64,000 nucleotides of DNA from Dimargaris cristalligena (taxonomy: Eukaryota > Kickxellomycota > Dimargaritomycetes > Dimargaritales > Dimargaritaceae). Below the pieces are notes generated by a model. The model worked only from the letters and a program-made list of their open reading frames with translations, was not told the DNA's origin and did not search any database. The DNA is taken from positions 62,001 to 126,000 of the forward strand of contig JANBQC010000004.1 in assembly GCA_027576995.1 (NCBI GenBank), in the 5' to 3' direction. A program made the translations under genes and the position numbers. This document shows positions 45,901 through 55,419 of the stretch, piece after piece (the stretch's first letter is position 1; each line of letters opens with the position of its first letter).

Positions 45901-48587
45901 AAGTGCATCACATCCAGGGTCCGTTTCTGGTGGTAGCACCAGCCTCCACGCTGCACAACTGGCAACAGGAAATCTCCCGGTTTGTGCCCGCCTTCAAAAT
46001 CCTTCCCTACTGGGGTAACGTCAAGGACCGCAAAACTCTCCGCAAGCTGTGGAATAAGAACACCCTCTACTCGAGTGACCCGCCCTTCAACGTACTCATC
46101 ACGAGCTATCAAATGGTGGTGACCGATGAGCGGTACTTTCAGCGGGTCAAGTGGCAGTATATGGTGTTGGACGAGGCCCAGGCCATCAAGAGTTCCTCCA
46201 GTACTCGGTGGAAGATTCTACTGGGGTTCCACTGTCGTAATCGCCTGTTGCTCACCGGCACTCCTATCCAGAATAGTATGCAGGAACTCTGGGCGCTCCT
46301 GCACTTTATTATGCCAACCCTATTCGATTCGCACGAGGAGTTTAGCGAGTGGTTCTCCAAGGATATTGAGAGTCACGCCGAGAACAAGACCAGCCTTAAT
46401 CAGCATCAGCTTAGCCGGTTGCATATCATCCTCAAGCCGTTCATGTTGCGGCGTATTAAGAAGCACGTGCAAAACGAACTGGGCGACAAGATCGAACTCG
46501 AGGTGCGTTGTAACTTGACCGCCCGGCAGCGCTACCTGTACCAGGCTCTGAAGAGCCGCATTTCGGCCGCCGAATTACTGGCCAAGGCGTCGTCGTCGTC
46601 CGAATCGGATAGCGACAGTCTCATGAATCTGGTCATGCAGTTCCGTAAAGTGTGTAATCACCCCGAGTTATTTGAGCGGGCCGAAGTTGAATCGCCCTAC
46701 GCCTTCTGTACCTTCAGCCTAACCCCCTCCGTGGCCCGTGAGGGTGATTTCCTGACCCTATCCTACGTCAGCCGCAACTTCATCCAGTATCACATTCCCC
46801 GGCGTCTTTATGCGGACGGTGGCCTGCTGGGTGAAGCTGGACCAGGCAGCTCGGCCGGAATCCTGACTAAATTGCGCTCGGTCAAACTTAATATCTGGCA
46901 ACCGGATTACATCCAAGGGTCTATAGAAGGCAACGGTGCCTTCGCGTTCGCCCCCTATGTCGACCACAGTCCCCAGGAACTCACCCGGGCATTCCATAAC
47001 TCCCTGTGGGAACGTTGGGTTGAAACCTTACCCCGTCTACATGCCCGGGAGAACTGGTTCCGCTACGTGGTCGACCATCCCGAATTGGCCTTCCATCGCC
47101 CGCGGGTGCGTTTGATGATGCCCTTGCCTGGTCTGGCCTCCCCCACTATCGCGGATCTGCGGTCCATTGTTGCCACGGCTTTGCCGTACCACTTCCTGAA
47201 CAGGACCAGCCCGGCCTACCAGCCGCCGGTCGTGGCTCCCCCGATCAATGCCGTGTGTTCCAGCTGGTCATTCACCCGTCGGCAGGCCCACACCTGGTTC
47301 GAACCGCACCTTTGCCGGGCCCTTCTTGAGCCACCTTGCAGTCGGTGGGAATCGTCGCCCCGTCCCAACGCCACGCTCCCCTACCGGCGCCAGGGGCTGT
47401 CGCACATTTGGATGCCCGCGGCCGACAAACTAATCAGTTATTCGGCCAAGATGACGGTGCTCGACAAACTACTGGCCAAGCTGAAGTCCGAAGGCCATCG
47501 CGTCCTGGTCTATTTCCAGATGACCAAGATGATCGATTTGATGGAGGAGTACCTCACCTACCGCCAGTACACTTACCTGCGCCTCGACGGTTCATCCAAA
47601 ATTTCGGAACGTCGGGACATGGTCACCGATTGGCAAACCCGGGACGATATTTTCATTTTCCTGCTGAGTACCCGAGCGGGTGGGCTGGGGATCAATTTAA
47701 CGGCGGCTGACACGGTTATTTTCTACGACAGTGACTGGAATCCCACCGTGGACCAACAGGCGATGGATCGAGCCCATCGTCTAGGCCAAACCCGCCAGGT
47801 CACCGTGTACCGTTTGCTTACGCGCGGTACCATCGAAGAGAAGATTCTCATGCGGGCCCGCCAGAAAGACGAGATCCATAAGGTAGTTATTTCGGGCGGG
47901 GACTTCAAGCAACAGGTGGACTTTAAGCCGAAGGAAATCGTGTCCCTGTTGCTGGATGATACGGATTCGGCGTCGAACAAATTTTTCGAACTTGGCGATA
48001 TTACCGATGTGAGTCAGTATAAAACCGAGGCCGCGCCTGCTTCTGGATCGTCCGATGCGGCGGTGGGGTCGGCCAACGAAGCCGGAAAAGATGGTGGCAC
48101 CACCGGTGGGGCTTCTCCCCAGGGAGATGGGGTTCATGATCTCACTGCCGATACCGCCCCACTGCCGGTTGAAGTAAGTCGCAAGGCGCTGCTGACCTCG
48201 CGCATGATCAAACCACTTCCCTCTACCGTAGCCACCATGAACCACCTGTTCGATCCGTACCTGCTTAAACCAGAAGTTAGCGAACCAGCTACGGCGTCTA
48301 CCCCTGCTAAAGGAGGTAGCGGCGGCCGTGCATCCGCTGGTTCGTCAACTCGGAAACGAGCTACTAAATCGAAGGCGAATGCTGGTACTAGCGGAAATAA
48401 CACCCCTAATAAACGGGTCCGCCAGTCGAAGGAGCCGGCGGAAGTGGTGGTCGCGGCTACCCCACCACCGGCCTCAACTTTGGCTGCTTCGGAACCGGCG
48501 GTACAGCCCCCATTACCACCCACTACACCTTCGGCGTCAACACTGGAGCCAACAAACCCTGAGCCCCCTGTCACATCAACCACATAA
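42963..48587 (+). CDS. INO80: INO80 chromatin-remodelling ATPase
   Basis: Catalytic subunit of the nuclear INO80 complex, which slides nucleosomes and exchanges H2A.Z. A single exon of 1874 codons. Residues about 30-480 are Tyr/Pro/Ser/His/Asp-rich and disordered, followed by a basic KARAKRGRGGR segment. The DBINO (HSA) helix occupies about 685-815 (KIWGTLAQKQIPKVYRH to KLNFLISQTELFSHF). The ATPase lobe 1 has DEMGLGKT (about 960) and DEAQ (about 1068), then LLTGTPIQNSMQELWALL. A roughly 250-residue insertion (about 1230-1480) separates the lobes, the INO80 hallmark that binds Rvb1/Rvb2. Lobe 2 has LRLDGSSKISERRDMV, STRAGGLGINLTAADTV and DRAHRLGQTRQVTVYRL. The tail is Ala/Ser/Pro-rich with KKR-type basic patches. 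ATG at 42963 is preferred; an upstream TTG extension is not needed. Confidence 0.97.
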   Translation: MADDQRGSKFGLRNLIHEDTESGPSNYYPVVGTFDNPASPQPPPLQSPAARSGEGAPLPPPSGHPIPSPTAAYPSRRSEFSSATPSGYYSREPQPYAPGEMPGPDHHYPPYPDHDPYDSRGYDHRSSDHYASHRAPHPAYYDDRAEPPPPADYHRSSYSSHNDPRYANSYYPEDSRPPAPPGHYDAHYGSYSRSHRSSGDGPPFGYFSPEKPPEDYVTEYRAEYAARTPAGGDPDDDYRRARYLASTESSQRYAVARDYRVGSPEPHRSSTASDPIPPPGHKPMAISRLLLNDDGQAERPGYREPSPDYHRYPSSSHDPRHHYSYDSSYPPPDHYEAAAYSAAYSDYHRAPDYHPQDPHFPPPSASEEPAASIPPSDYSRSYGRDPPSPEYDDRHPAAYYHGRESYESAPAPPPHSYEPEHSAYSRGPPAEYYHPEAPHDPPYDEFEPQRGPSPEAYADHLQPADGPHSPPPAEPQTEASVGEIEPPKARAKRGRGGRASTGGRGLSSAASSAAGRRTPGSTRGRKKATPASVPGPTHAAYSADPSYPGSGRSSAGRRILGHTRPESDESSPEMMNIYPDSTIEYMTNWHKKTQRILKTYENNFPRRGLRQIERELRKLEDVYQESPYPYQTYQEMSEPYDVPGGYQDEYTPSGDHYGAPESAPADVPPESYPEREMSAEEGVEDPAHVLHKIWGTLAQKQIPKVYRHLSLNQAVRQQNCRRVAQICQRELRRVATKSAKERKEMQLRSKRAMREMLLFWKRNEKEEKEARKRAEREAQERMRIEEERRESMRQNRKLNFLISQTELFSHFVGNKLGTGDDPGPATTDAAALAEKSTADGAVDFEQIDFDDEDETNLQKRAMQSAQSALALQQRQMKAFDDNRQELRSSALKEAEADHKAGMAVSQDLLDEMNFMNPSSMLGQNEIKQPKLLMCQLKEYQLKGLNWLANLYDQGINGILADEMGLGKTVQSISLLAYLAEVHHIQGPFLVVAPASTLHNWQQEISRFVPAFKILPYWGNVKDRKTLRKLWNKNTLYSSDPPFNVLITSYQMVVTDERYFQRVKWQYMVLDEAQAIKSSSSTRWKILLGFHCRNRLLLTGTPIQNSMQELWALLHFIMPTLFDSHEEFSEWFSKDIESHAENKTSLNQHQLSRLHIILKPFMLRRIKKHVQNELGDKIELEVRCNLTARQRYLYQALKSRISAAELLAKASSSSESDSDSLMNLVMQFRKVCNHPELFERAEVESPYAFCTFSLTPSVAREGDFLTLSYVSRNFIQYHIPRRLYADGGLLGEAGPGSSAGILTKLRSVKLNIWQPDYIQGSIEGNGAFAFAPYVDHSPQELTRAFHNSLWERWVETLPRLHARENWFRYVVDHPELAFHRPRVRLMMPLPGLASPTIADLRSIVATALPYHFLNRTSPAYQPPVVAPPINAVCSSWSFTRRQAHTWFEPHLCRALLEPPCSRWESSPRPNATLPYRRQGLSHIWMPAADKLISYSAKMTVLDKLLAKLKSEGHRVLVYFQMTKMIDLMEEYLTYRQYTYLRLDGSSKISERRDMVTDWQTRDDIFIFLLSTRAGGLGINLTAADTVIFYDSDWNPTVDQQAMDRAHRLGQTRQVTVYRLLTRGTIEEKILMRARQKDEIHKVVISGGDFKQQVDFKPKEIVSLLLDDTDSASNKFFELGDITDVSQYKTEAAPASGSSDAAVGSANEAGKDGGTTGGASPQGDGVHDLTADTAPLPVEVSRKALLTSRMIKPLPSTVATMNHLFDPYLLKPEVSEPATASTPAKGGSGGRASAGSSTRKRATKSKANAGTSGNNTPNKRVRQSKEPAEVVVAATPPPASTLAASEPAVQPPLPPTTPSASTLEPTNPEPPVTSTT

Positions 48588-49127
48588 TACCTTTCCTCTT
48601 TTTTTTTTATACCTACCTACCTACCTAGTACTCGTACATACATTATATATAAAAGCGTATATTTAATAGTAAAATTATGTTTCCCTTCCCCTCTCATACT
48701 CTTTGCTCAGTTTTTGATTTTATTATTCACTGATATTTTGCTACCACCATTGATGTTTTATTTTTCTAACGTCGTTCGCGCATTAGTTTTTATTGTCATG
48801 TATATCTGTTGTTTTCTGGAAGTTGTGGTGCAATTCGACTGCCACAAACTGATTAATGTGCAGGTTAGTGATTGCTCTATTATATCTCTATTATTATTAT
48901 TATTATTACTGCTACCGTACTTTGACCATTGTAACATCATTTTGTTATATCGTTAACTATAGAAAATGTCACCCTATTAAAAATCCCTTTTTCAGGCATA
49001 ACTGTCAGGCGAGTGTCCGAAGCATTTCACTCGCTTTAAATACTCGTGTAGCTCTTCCCTTTTTCTGGCTGTCGGCTAATGAAACCTACACCGCGTGAAT
49101 CTTTATATTATATACAAGGGTAAAATT

Positions 49128-49245
49128 CAGCTCAACAATATAATAATTTGAATGTGATGTATGTGAAATTAGAAACAACTTTACATTTACTACAGCAAAG
49201 CAGTCGCTACGTGCGGATTTTACGCTATACTGTAAGATTACACTT
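49128..49245 (+). repeat. Dispersed repeat, copy 1
   Basis: Shares an ordered series of words with 52123-52240: CTCAACNATATAATA, TTGAATGTNATGTATGTGAA and GCGGATTTTACG. The overall identity is moderate. Not related to the MITE. No coding capacity. Confidence 0.55.
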
Positions 49246-49316
49246 CTCCCATATGTCATATAAAAGAGCTATGTAGTCAGCATTAGTTGGTGGGGAAGAG
49301 GATTCGTTGATAACTT

Positions 49317-50201
49317 TTACAGGTTGAATAAATTGCGGACTAATTCGTCCTGGTAGACTAATACAATTGAAAATCCCTTGGTTTTTGACCTAGGGAGGAT
49401 GGTCTTTTGGTACTGGGGAGATTTAAAAGAGAGGAGATGGGTTGGTGTAGCCTTTGGGAAGGACAAGAGATTCGGTAATCCAGTAGGATTGGCTCCAGAG
49501 GACGCGAGGCGGCCATTGATTATAGGAATGCAAGGCTGAAAAAGGGGAAAGTCGATAATGGACCAACGTGTATAATATAATAGCAATTGTTGGAGTCGCT
49601 GTGGGCTATTTTTGTAGCGCAATAGTCCCATGCCGGGCGTGATGAACCCGAGGACGAGGCGCATGCGATAGCCAATCCCCGTGTATTCCAAATATGAATA
49701 CAAAAGCACAGCGACATTGGCGCTAGGGGTGCCTCTACCGTCCAAGGCAATTCGTCAATGACGGCTTATAGTCGTTCCAATTTTTTTGAAGAAACTGTGT
49801 GCGACAATTCGACACGACTGCGACTGGTACGTGTGCCACCATTTTGTTTTTTTGGGGGGGTGGAAATGGTACCAGGGAGAAAGAAGGGAAGATTTCCGTG
49901 GAATAAAGCGGAGTAGCATCAACGAATAGTATATATATATATATATTCATACGGCGACGGACTATTTTTGCGGGAAGAGTTCCTCGTTTACACCCCCCTT
50001 GTAAAATACCCTTCGATCGTATCTCTGGTGCGCACCCGCTTGCTCTGAGAAACGGGTCAATTTGAGCCGATTGGTTCGGCTAGTGTGGTGCAAGACAGTT
50101 GGAGGAAATTGACGGCAGAGAAAAGGACCCATACATCTGAGAACCTTCCGTTGCCAGGGTACTACCAATAAGTGCAACATAAGGCATAGTCCGCTATTCA
50201 T
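49317..50201 (-). other. Possible minus-strand coding region of unknown identity
   Basis: Two open segments in this stretch look more protein-like than their surroundings: 50201-49962, starting MNSGLCLMLHLLVV, and 49745-49317, containing ANVAVLLYSYLEYTGIGYR. They are separated by a TA run, a pyrimidine-rich stretch and stops, so a real gene would need one or two introns that I could not define with confidence. No domain was recognised. It may equally be a relic. Confidence 0.25.
49930..49947. repeat. (TA)n microsatellite
   Basis: TA run within the weak minus-strand coding candidate. Confidence 0.85.
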
Positions 50202-50535
50202 TACCACAGTGTCAGTGTGCCTTTACTTCACCCTTCCCCGTCTCGTCCCTTTTCTTTATTCGGGTATCCAAGCCAATGTGACTCGCTGAGCACCAATAGT
50301 TTACCCGCCGCCCTAATCCTCATCTATCAATGACCCAGTCCCCCTCTCGATTAATTAAACTTGTAGGTATCTACTAAGGCCAGTGTTATACACAGGATTG
50401 CCAATCGACACCTCAAGCGCTAGCACAAGGGCATGTGCATCGGGGGACCTTTCGCTGCGCTATCCCATTTCATTTCCCTAGGCAGTTCCCTCAAATCTAC
50501 TTCCTAGAGGTATGAATGACCGAATTTCCGCTGCC

Positions 50536-50543
50536 TATAAATA
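50536..50543 (+). promoter_or_regulatory. TATA box of the Gly/Pro/Tyr-rich secreted protein gene
   Basis: TATAAATA, 331 bases upstream of the ATG at 50874. The interval contains a likely leader intron at 50699-50830: donor GTAACC right after a CT-rich TTTACAG, acceptor TTTTATAG. Removing it leaves a leader of about 170 nt. Confidence 0.55.
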
Positions 50544-50873
50544 CCGTCTCGTATCCCGCTAGTCAATCATTATCCCAAACAGCTTCATCTTCCCGTCGCT
50601 CTCCCCCTACCCACCCCTTGTTTTGGATACTGCTAGAGTGGTTTCGTTCCCTCGCACTCGCTCGACTTCCCAGCCTCTCTCTCTCTCTCTCTTTACAGGT
50701 AACCTATTGTCCGACCCTCCTTATATTATCGTTTTCCGACCAAAATTATCCGGTTGGGCTATTTGACCCGCTAGATAACGACCCCACAAACCCCCTATCC
50801 TATTAAGTGCTTACCGTGTTCATTTTATAGTGAAAAACCCCAACAAAAAGCATCGATACCAACTCTAGTGAAA

Positions 50874-51710
50874 ATGAAGGTTCAGCTGTCCCTATCCATT
50901 CTTGCTCTGGCCGTCGTGTCCACATACGCAGCCCCCTCTAATCCGGGCGGTGACGAAAACACCAATCAGAATAGTAACGGCCCACAATTCAACTCTGATA
51001 CATTCAACAGTTACAACCCCTACCCAAACGGCCAACCCGGGTACTCGGCTGGCGGAAGCCAGGGTGGATTTAGACCCATGGACTGGAATTTACTGCAACA
51101 AGGGCAAATCCAAGGTTCGTTGAATTCGCCGCCGAGTGCGGCCAACGGATACGGATACGGATACGCGCCCCCCCATATATCGTCATTTTCTGGCCAGGGG
51201 CCTACTGGTGGTTTAGGTGGGCAGGCTGGGTCTTATGGAGGATCTAGCCAGGTATCTACAGACAGTCAGTATAAAGGCATGTGGAACCACCTTTCCCAAA
51301 TCGGCGTTGGTGAAAAGGCTAAATCCACTCAAGACTTATCCGCCTATAAAGGACAATTCGGACCTGCCGATCCGACGCCCTATACTATAGCGGCCAAACC
51401 CCCGCCATTTTCCCCGCCTATTATGAACCAATCGGGTCTGAACAACGAATTCGATGGTGCAAAGGGGGCCAACCAAACCAGCTGGGGCTCTCCGAGTAAG
51501 AATGCGGAGAACAAATATGAAGAAGCTTTCGTCAAAGAGAGGAAGAGGGATCGAGTTTTGGGCTGGTTCCGTAGCAGGCCTGGTCCCCAAGACGAAAGTA
51601 GTCAAGCTACCCAGACTCCCAATGAAACTGCCGCCCAACCCCAAGAACCATCCAAACGAGAGCGTTTTAGAAATTTGTTTAGAAGCACCAAGGGGCCAAC
51701 TGACCAATAG
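50874..51710 (+). CDS. Secreted Gly/Pro/Ser/Asn/Tyr-rich protein of unknown function
   Basis: A 278-residue single-exon protein. Residues 1-19 are a textbook signal peptide: MKVQLSLSILALAVVSTYA, with AYA/AP-type cleavage before APSNPGG. Residues about 20-180 are low-complexity, with PYPNGQPGY, GYGYGYAPP and GGLGGQAGSYGGSS, and no Cys. The C-terminal 90 residues become charged and contain two similar short motifs, RDRVLGWFRSR (about 222-232) and RERFRNLFRSTKG (about 263-275), which look like repeated basic amphipathic helices. No catalytic domain was recognised. A wall or matrix protein, or a host- or prey-directed effector, is possible; both are inference. The ATG at 50874 is chosen because it starts the signal peptide. 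Confidence 0.8.
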   Translation: MKVQLSLSILALAVVSTYAAPSNPGGDENTNQNSNGPQFNSDTFNSYNPYPNGQPGYSAGGSQGGFRPMDWNLLQQGQIQGSLNSPPSAANGYGYGYAPPHISSFSGQGPTGGLGGQAGSYGGSSQVSTDSQYKGMWNHLSQIGVGEKAKSTQDLSAYKGQFGPADPTPYTIAAKPPPFSPPIMNQSGLNNEFDGAKGANQTSWGSPSKNAENKYEEAFVKERKRDRVLGWFRSRPGPQDESSQATQTPNETAAQPQEPSKRERFRNLFRSTKGPTDQ

Positions 51711-52122
51711 TCGAATTATTCTCGACTACCTTCTGGTGACAATTGGCCTTGGCGTTTGAAATGATAAAACCGGCGTAGAACTACTAACTTGTGTTTACCT
51801 TTATATTTACACCAAGTCTTGCCGGCAGTTTTCTTCCATTATGGTGATCGAATATTATATATTTAAAATTATATCTATACCTTAGGTGAAGTAAGGAATC
51901 TCATAAAATTTAATTAAAAGCGAATTATTTATCGAAGACATGAAAAACTCAAGCATTAACATAGCCAGGGCGGTGGTAAAATAATAATAGGGAGAACGAC
52001 TCGGCTGGTTTACATAGATGATGTTCAATATAATCGTACACAATTCTAAACGATAGGATCCGGAACAGGTGGTGACACTTTTCTTTCTAAATATGCTATA
52101 TCTGCCCCATTAATTAGGTGAC

Positions 52123-52240
52123 ATCTAACTCAACTATATAATACTTTGAATGTAATGTATGTGAAATAAGGGATAGCTTTATTTTTACAAAAACTATGTT
52201 ACCTCAAGCGGATTTTACGTTACAGGATTAGATTAAACCT
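52123..52240 (+). repeat. Dispersed repeat, copy 2
   Basis: Counterpart of 49128-49245 in the same orientation, with the same ordered words. A weaker partial match (AATCAATGTGAAATTA) appears near 52618. Confidence 0.55.
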
Positions 52241-52804
52241 ATCGGATGTCCATAGTACTCAGCCCTGACTAAAAGGGGGCGCATTCGCAGTACCAGGCTA
52301 CTTGGATGCCATGCTAACAAGCAACTTCGGATATTATGAACACCTATGACTACATAGTCTAGATTGGAACTGATGGTGGGGAAGTAGGCTTAAATATCTT
52401 TTCAATCTGTGTGTATAAAACTACCCCATGCCAACTTGCCCCAATTGTGCACTACTTAAAACGGCCCCATTTTTAATATAGATATAGTCTATGCGTGGCT
52501 GTTAAACATAAACTGAGTATAGTGCCAGCGTAATTACAGATCCCTTGGACTGTCTACTTAAATAGGTTTTTTGGGGACATGTTTGAAGTTATTTATGTAT
52601 AATTATATCTGTGTGGAATCAATCAATGTGAAATTACAATAAACCGGGATGGCGATGGTGCTTATAAAGGAATACACCAGTCTCACACTCCTCAATAGCT
52701 TTGACTATCAAGGCTGGGCTGTGTAGAAGTTGAGCGAATGTGAATGAAGAATGGCGAGAATCATATGTTTATTAAGAAGGGGGAAGTAAACACAGTGGGT
52801 AGTG

Positions 52805-52820
52805 TATATATATATATATA
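52805..52820. repeat. (TA)n tract downstream of the thiolase gene
   Basis: About 40 bases past the thiolase stop codon on its sense side; TA is self-complementary, so it reads UAUAUA in the transcript. Confidence 0.85.
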
Positions 52821-52860
52821 GAAAGGGCCTTCTTATATGCTTAACTGTAATCCAACACGA

Positions 52861-54063
52861 TTAAGCCATGTTCTCAATCACGATACTGATACCCTGACCA
52901 CCCCCGATACAGGCGGCACCGACCGCAAACTGTTTGCCGGTTTGGTTAAGCCGGTGGGTCAGATGGGCCATGATACGGGCCCCGGAAGCGCCGAGGGGGT
53001 GGCCCAAAGCGATGGCACCGCCATTGACGTTCGTCTTGGCCCGGTCGAGGCCGAGTTCCTTTTCGACGGCCAAGTACTGGGCGGCGAAGGCCTCGTTGAC
53101 TTCGACCAGGTCCATATCGGACAGGGACTTCTGGGCCTTTTCCAGTGCCGCGCGGATGGCGGGGACGGGACCGATGCCCATGAGGGTGGGTTCGACCCCC
53201 ACCGAGTGGTAGGAAACAATGCGGGCGAGGGGCTTAAGGCCGTATTTCTCGACGGCTTCGGCGCTGGCGACCACCACGGCAGCGGCTCCGTCACTAATCC
53301 CGGAGGCATTCCCGGCAGATACCAGACCGGTGTCCTTGACGAACACGGAGGCCAGTTTCTGGAGGCTCTCCAGCGTGGTTTGCGGGCGGGGGTGTTCGTC
53401 AATGGTGAAGGCTTCGGTGACCCCGCGCTTACGGGTGTTGACGGTGACGGGGGCTATTTCCGCATCGAACACGCCCTGTTCGTGGGCCGCGGCCCAACGT
53501 TGCTGACTGGTCAGGGCGTACGCGTCGCAGTCGGCACGGGTAATACCGTACTGGGCGCCGAGCTTTTCGGCGGTGATCCCCATGGGCGTGGGGCTGGGGT
53601 AGCGGTCGACTAAAGAGGCGGCCAAGGTATCCTCGAGTTTCTGGTCCACGCCGTACCGGGTCCCCCAGCGCACCCCGCGCAGGGCATACGGTGCCTGACT
53701 CATGTTTTCGGCCCCCCCGGTCAGAACCACCGAGGCGTCCCCGGAGCGGATTTCCTGTACGGCGTTGATGATGCTCTGGAACCCGGAGCCGCACAGTCGG
53801 TTGACGGTGAGGGCGGGGGTTTCGATAGGCAGACCGGCCCGCAGACCGACATGGCGAGCGAGGTAGGGGGCGTCAGGAGAGGTGTGGGTGACATTGCCCA
53901 CAATGACGGAATCGACCGGAGTGCCCGCGGGCAGGCCGGCGAGGGCGGCTTTGCTGGCCAGGCCACCGAGCTCATTCGCGGTCAGGTCCTTGAGTTTACC
54001 GCCGAAAGCACCGAAAGGGGTACGCTTGGCGGCAACGATGTAAACTTGGCGAGCAGCAGTCAT
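52861..54063 (-). CDS. ACAA2: 3-ketoacyl-CoA thiolase, mitochondrial ACAA2 type
   Basis: Cleaves 3-ketoacyl-CoA to acetyl-CoA in the last step of beta-oxidation. The protein has 400 residues, about the length of human ACAA2. The start MTAARQVYIVAAKRTPFGAF aligns with the human N-terminus I recall, which acts as an uncleaved matrix signal; there is no SKL-type peroxisomal tail (it ends IENMA). The nucleophile Cys91 sits in NRLCGSGFQS, His355 in GHPLGASGAR and Cys385 in ACIGGGQG. SRHARPQTT-like DEHPRPQTTLESLQKL is also characteristic. Strong C/G-ending codon bias implies high expression. The frame extends upstream to 54183, but the pyrimidine-rich extension reads as leader. Budding yeast has only the peroxisomal enzyme, so a mitochondrial type suggests mitochondrial fatty-acid oxidation here. 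Confidence 0.95.
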   Translation of the reverse strand: MTAARQVYIVAAKRTPFGAFGGKLKDLTANELGGLASKAALAGLPAGTPVDSVIVGNVTHTSPDAPYLARHVGLRAGLPIETPALTVNRLCGSGFQSIINAVQEIRSGDASVVLTGGAENMSQAPYALRGVRWGTRYGVDQKLEDTLAASLVDRYPSPTPMGITAEKLGAQYGITRADCDAYALTSQQRWAAAHEQGVFDAEIAPVTVNTRKRGVTEAFTIDEHPRPQTTLESLQKLASVFVKDTGLVSAGNASGISDGAAAVVVASAEAVEKYGLKPLARIVSYHSVGVEPTLMGIGPVPAIRAALEKAQKSLSDMDLVEVNEAFAAQYLAVEKELGLDRAKTNVNGGAIALGHPLGASGARIMAHLTHRLNQTGKQFAVGAACIGGGQGISIVIENMA

Positions 54064-55419
54064 GGCGGTGGTATAGAGTGCCGGAGAGAGGTTTAAAGGA
54101 GGCGGGGGGAGTGGAGTATAGAGTATAAGATAGAGGAGGGAGAGGGATACAAAGGAGGGGTCTACGGGAGGATAGTCACACACACAGTTGAGCGTTCAGG
54201 GTTCGGGAGGGGTATATACAGCAGCTGTGTAAGCCAGGTCTAAGTAAAAGAATACAGAGCAGGTGGTAGTCCTTTTAGTAGGCACTGGCGCAAGGCCACT
54301 ATTTATACCTCTTATCTATCCCCAACCATGCTGTGCTCTAATCCTCATCTCTTGTTCAGCAATATCAGATGCATACACGTCATTCCCACCCAGCTAACGA
54401 GAGAGAGAGACCGCCTAGCTAGCATTCCTAAGCACGTCCTCTCCAATAATTGGCACATGCTAAAAATCTCTTATGGGTAGGAGGGGCCCTCCGCCTACTT
54501 ACCAGCCAGGCACTATTACCCAGTCACGTCCACATTTAATTAATTGCACTGGAGTGTCTTACTACTATCGGCGGTTTCACATGGACCGGTGCTCCTTATA
54601 GCTCCTCCCCTCCTCGCCTTGCCAATAGCCAACTAACAGTCAATGCCCAACTATCTGCGACGAACAAGTATCGTGTGACCAGCTCGACCCTTTATTGTCC
54701 GAAGCCCGGTGGTGGGTAGGAAATTCGCCTTTCAATCGGGAAATATTATAGTAAATAATGTCATTGAACTGCAGGAAGACTTGGGATATGGCACCCTCCT
54801 ACGTTGTCTCGCATCTATGCTCGATGTATCCGTATTTTAATATCCTGGGCTTACGCCTTGGGCGCTTTACCTAGATCTTCTATTCCTTAGCCTCCCATGG
54901 GCTTTACCAGCCCTGGTGTCCCAGGGGACATGGCAGTGCTGTTATCTTTTGAGGTACGTATGCCTGTTATAGAGCACCCCTCCTCTAACCCTGAGGGATA
55001 CCATAACCTCGAATACTTCCTCTTATAAATCAGTATGGTTCACGTGATCGGTATTGGTGGAGTTAATAATAATGGAGGAACAAATCACTTAACCAGACCA
55101 GACCCTACAGAGAGAGTTTGGGGCACTATTATCAGAGAAATGCACCATGGTGGATAATGGTGTAGAATATAGGGGATCTGCTTCAGCAACTACCAAAGGG
55201 GAAGGGTGGGGTGGTGGTGAGTCTAGCCGAGCAGCAGCAGCAAGACCCACTTGATTTGGAAACAGCCTTGAATCCAACACCAATGAAGCTGCCATTCTCC
55301 ATACCCACTAAACGAAGCTTACTTATCTAGAAGCGTGGACCTACCGTATATTGATCGGTGCCTTTACCATTTCCCTATTCGTCCCCCGTGTTGTATTATT
55401 GTTCCTTTATTTAGCTACC
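54064..55419. other. Divergent intergenic region between thiolase and bS18m
   Basis: About 1.36 kb. The first 130 bases are pyrimidine-rich on the thiolase sense strand. No further gene recognised. Confidence 0.6.

Larger units (their letters stand above)
48588..50873. other. Intergenic between INO80 and the Gly/Tyr-rich secreted protein
   Basis: A TATATATAAA stretch 50-60 bases after the INO80 stop may aid 3'-end formation. A repeat shared with 52.1 kb lies at 49128-49245. A weak minus-strand coding candidate is at 49317-50201, a (TA)n run at 49930-49947. The promoter of the next gene begins near 50500. Confidence 0.55.
51711..52860. other. Intergenic, convergent 3' flanks
   Basis: AT-rich. 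Holds copy 2 of the repeat shared with 49.1 kb and a (TA)n run at 52805-52820 placed 40 bases beyond the thiolase stop. Confidence 0.6.

Noticed and set aside
52837..53613. A 258-codon plus-strand frame opposite the thiolase
   Set aside because: Gly/Asp/Val-rich antisense of a biased gene; no domain, and the minus-strand thiolase is certain.
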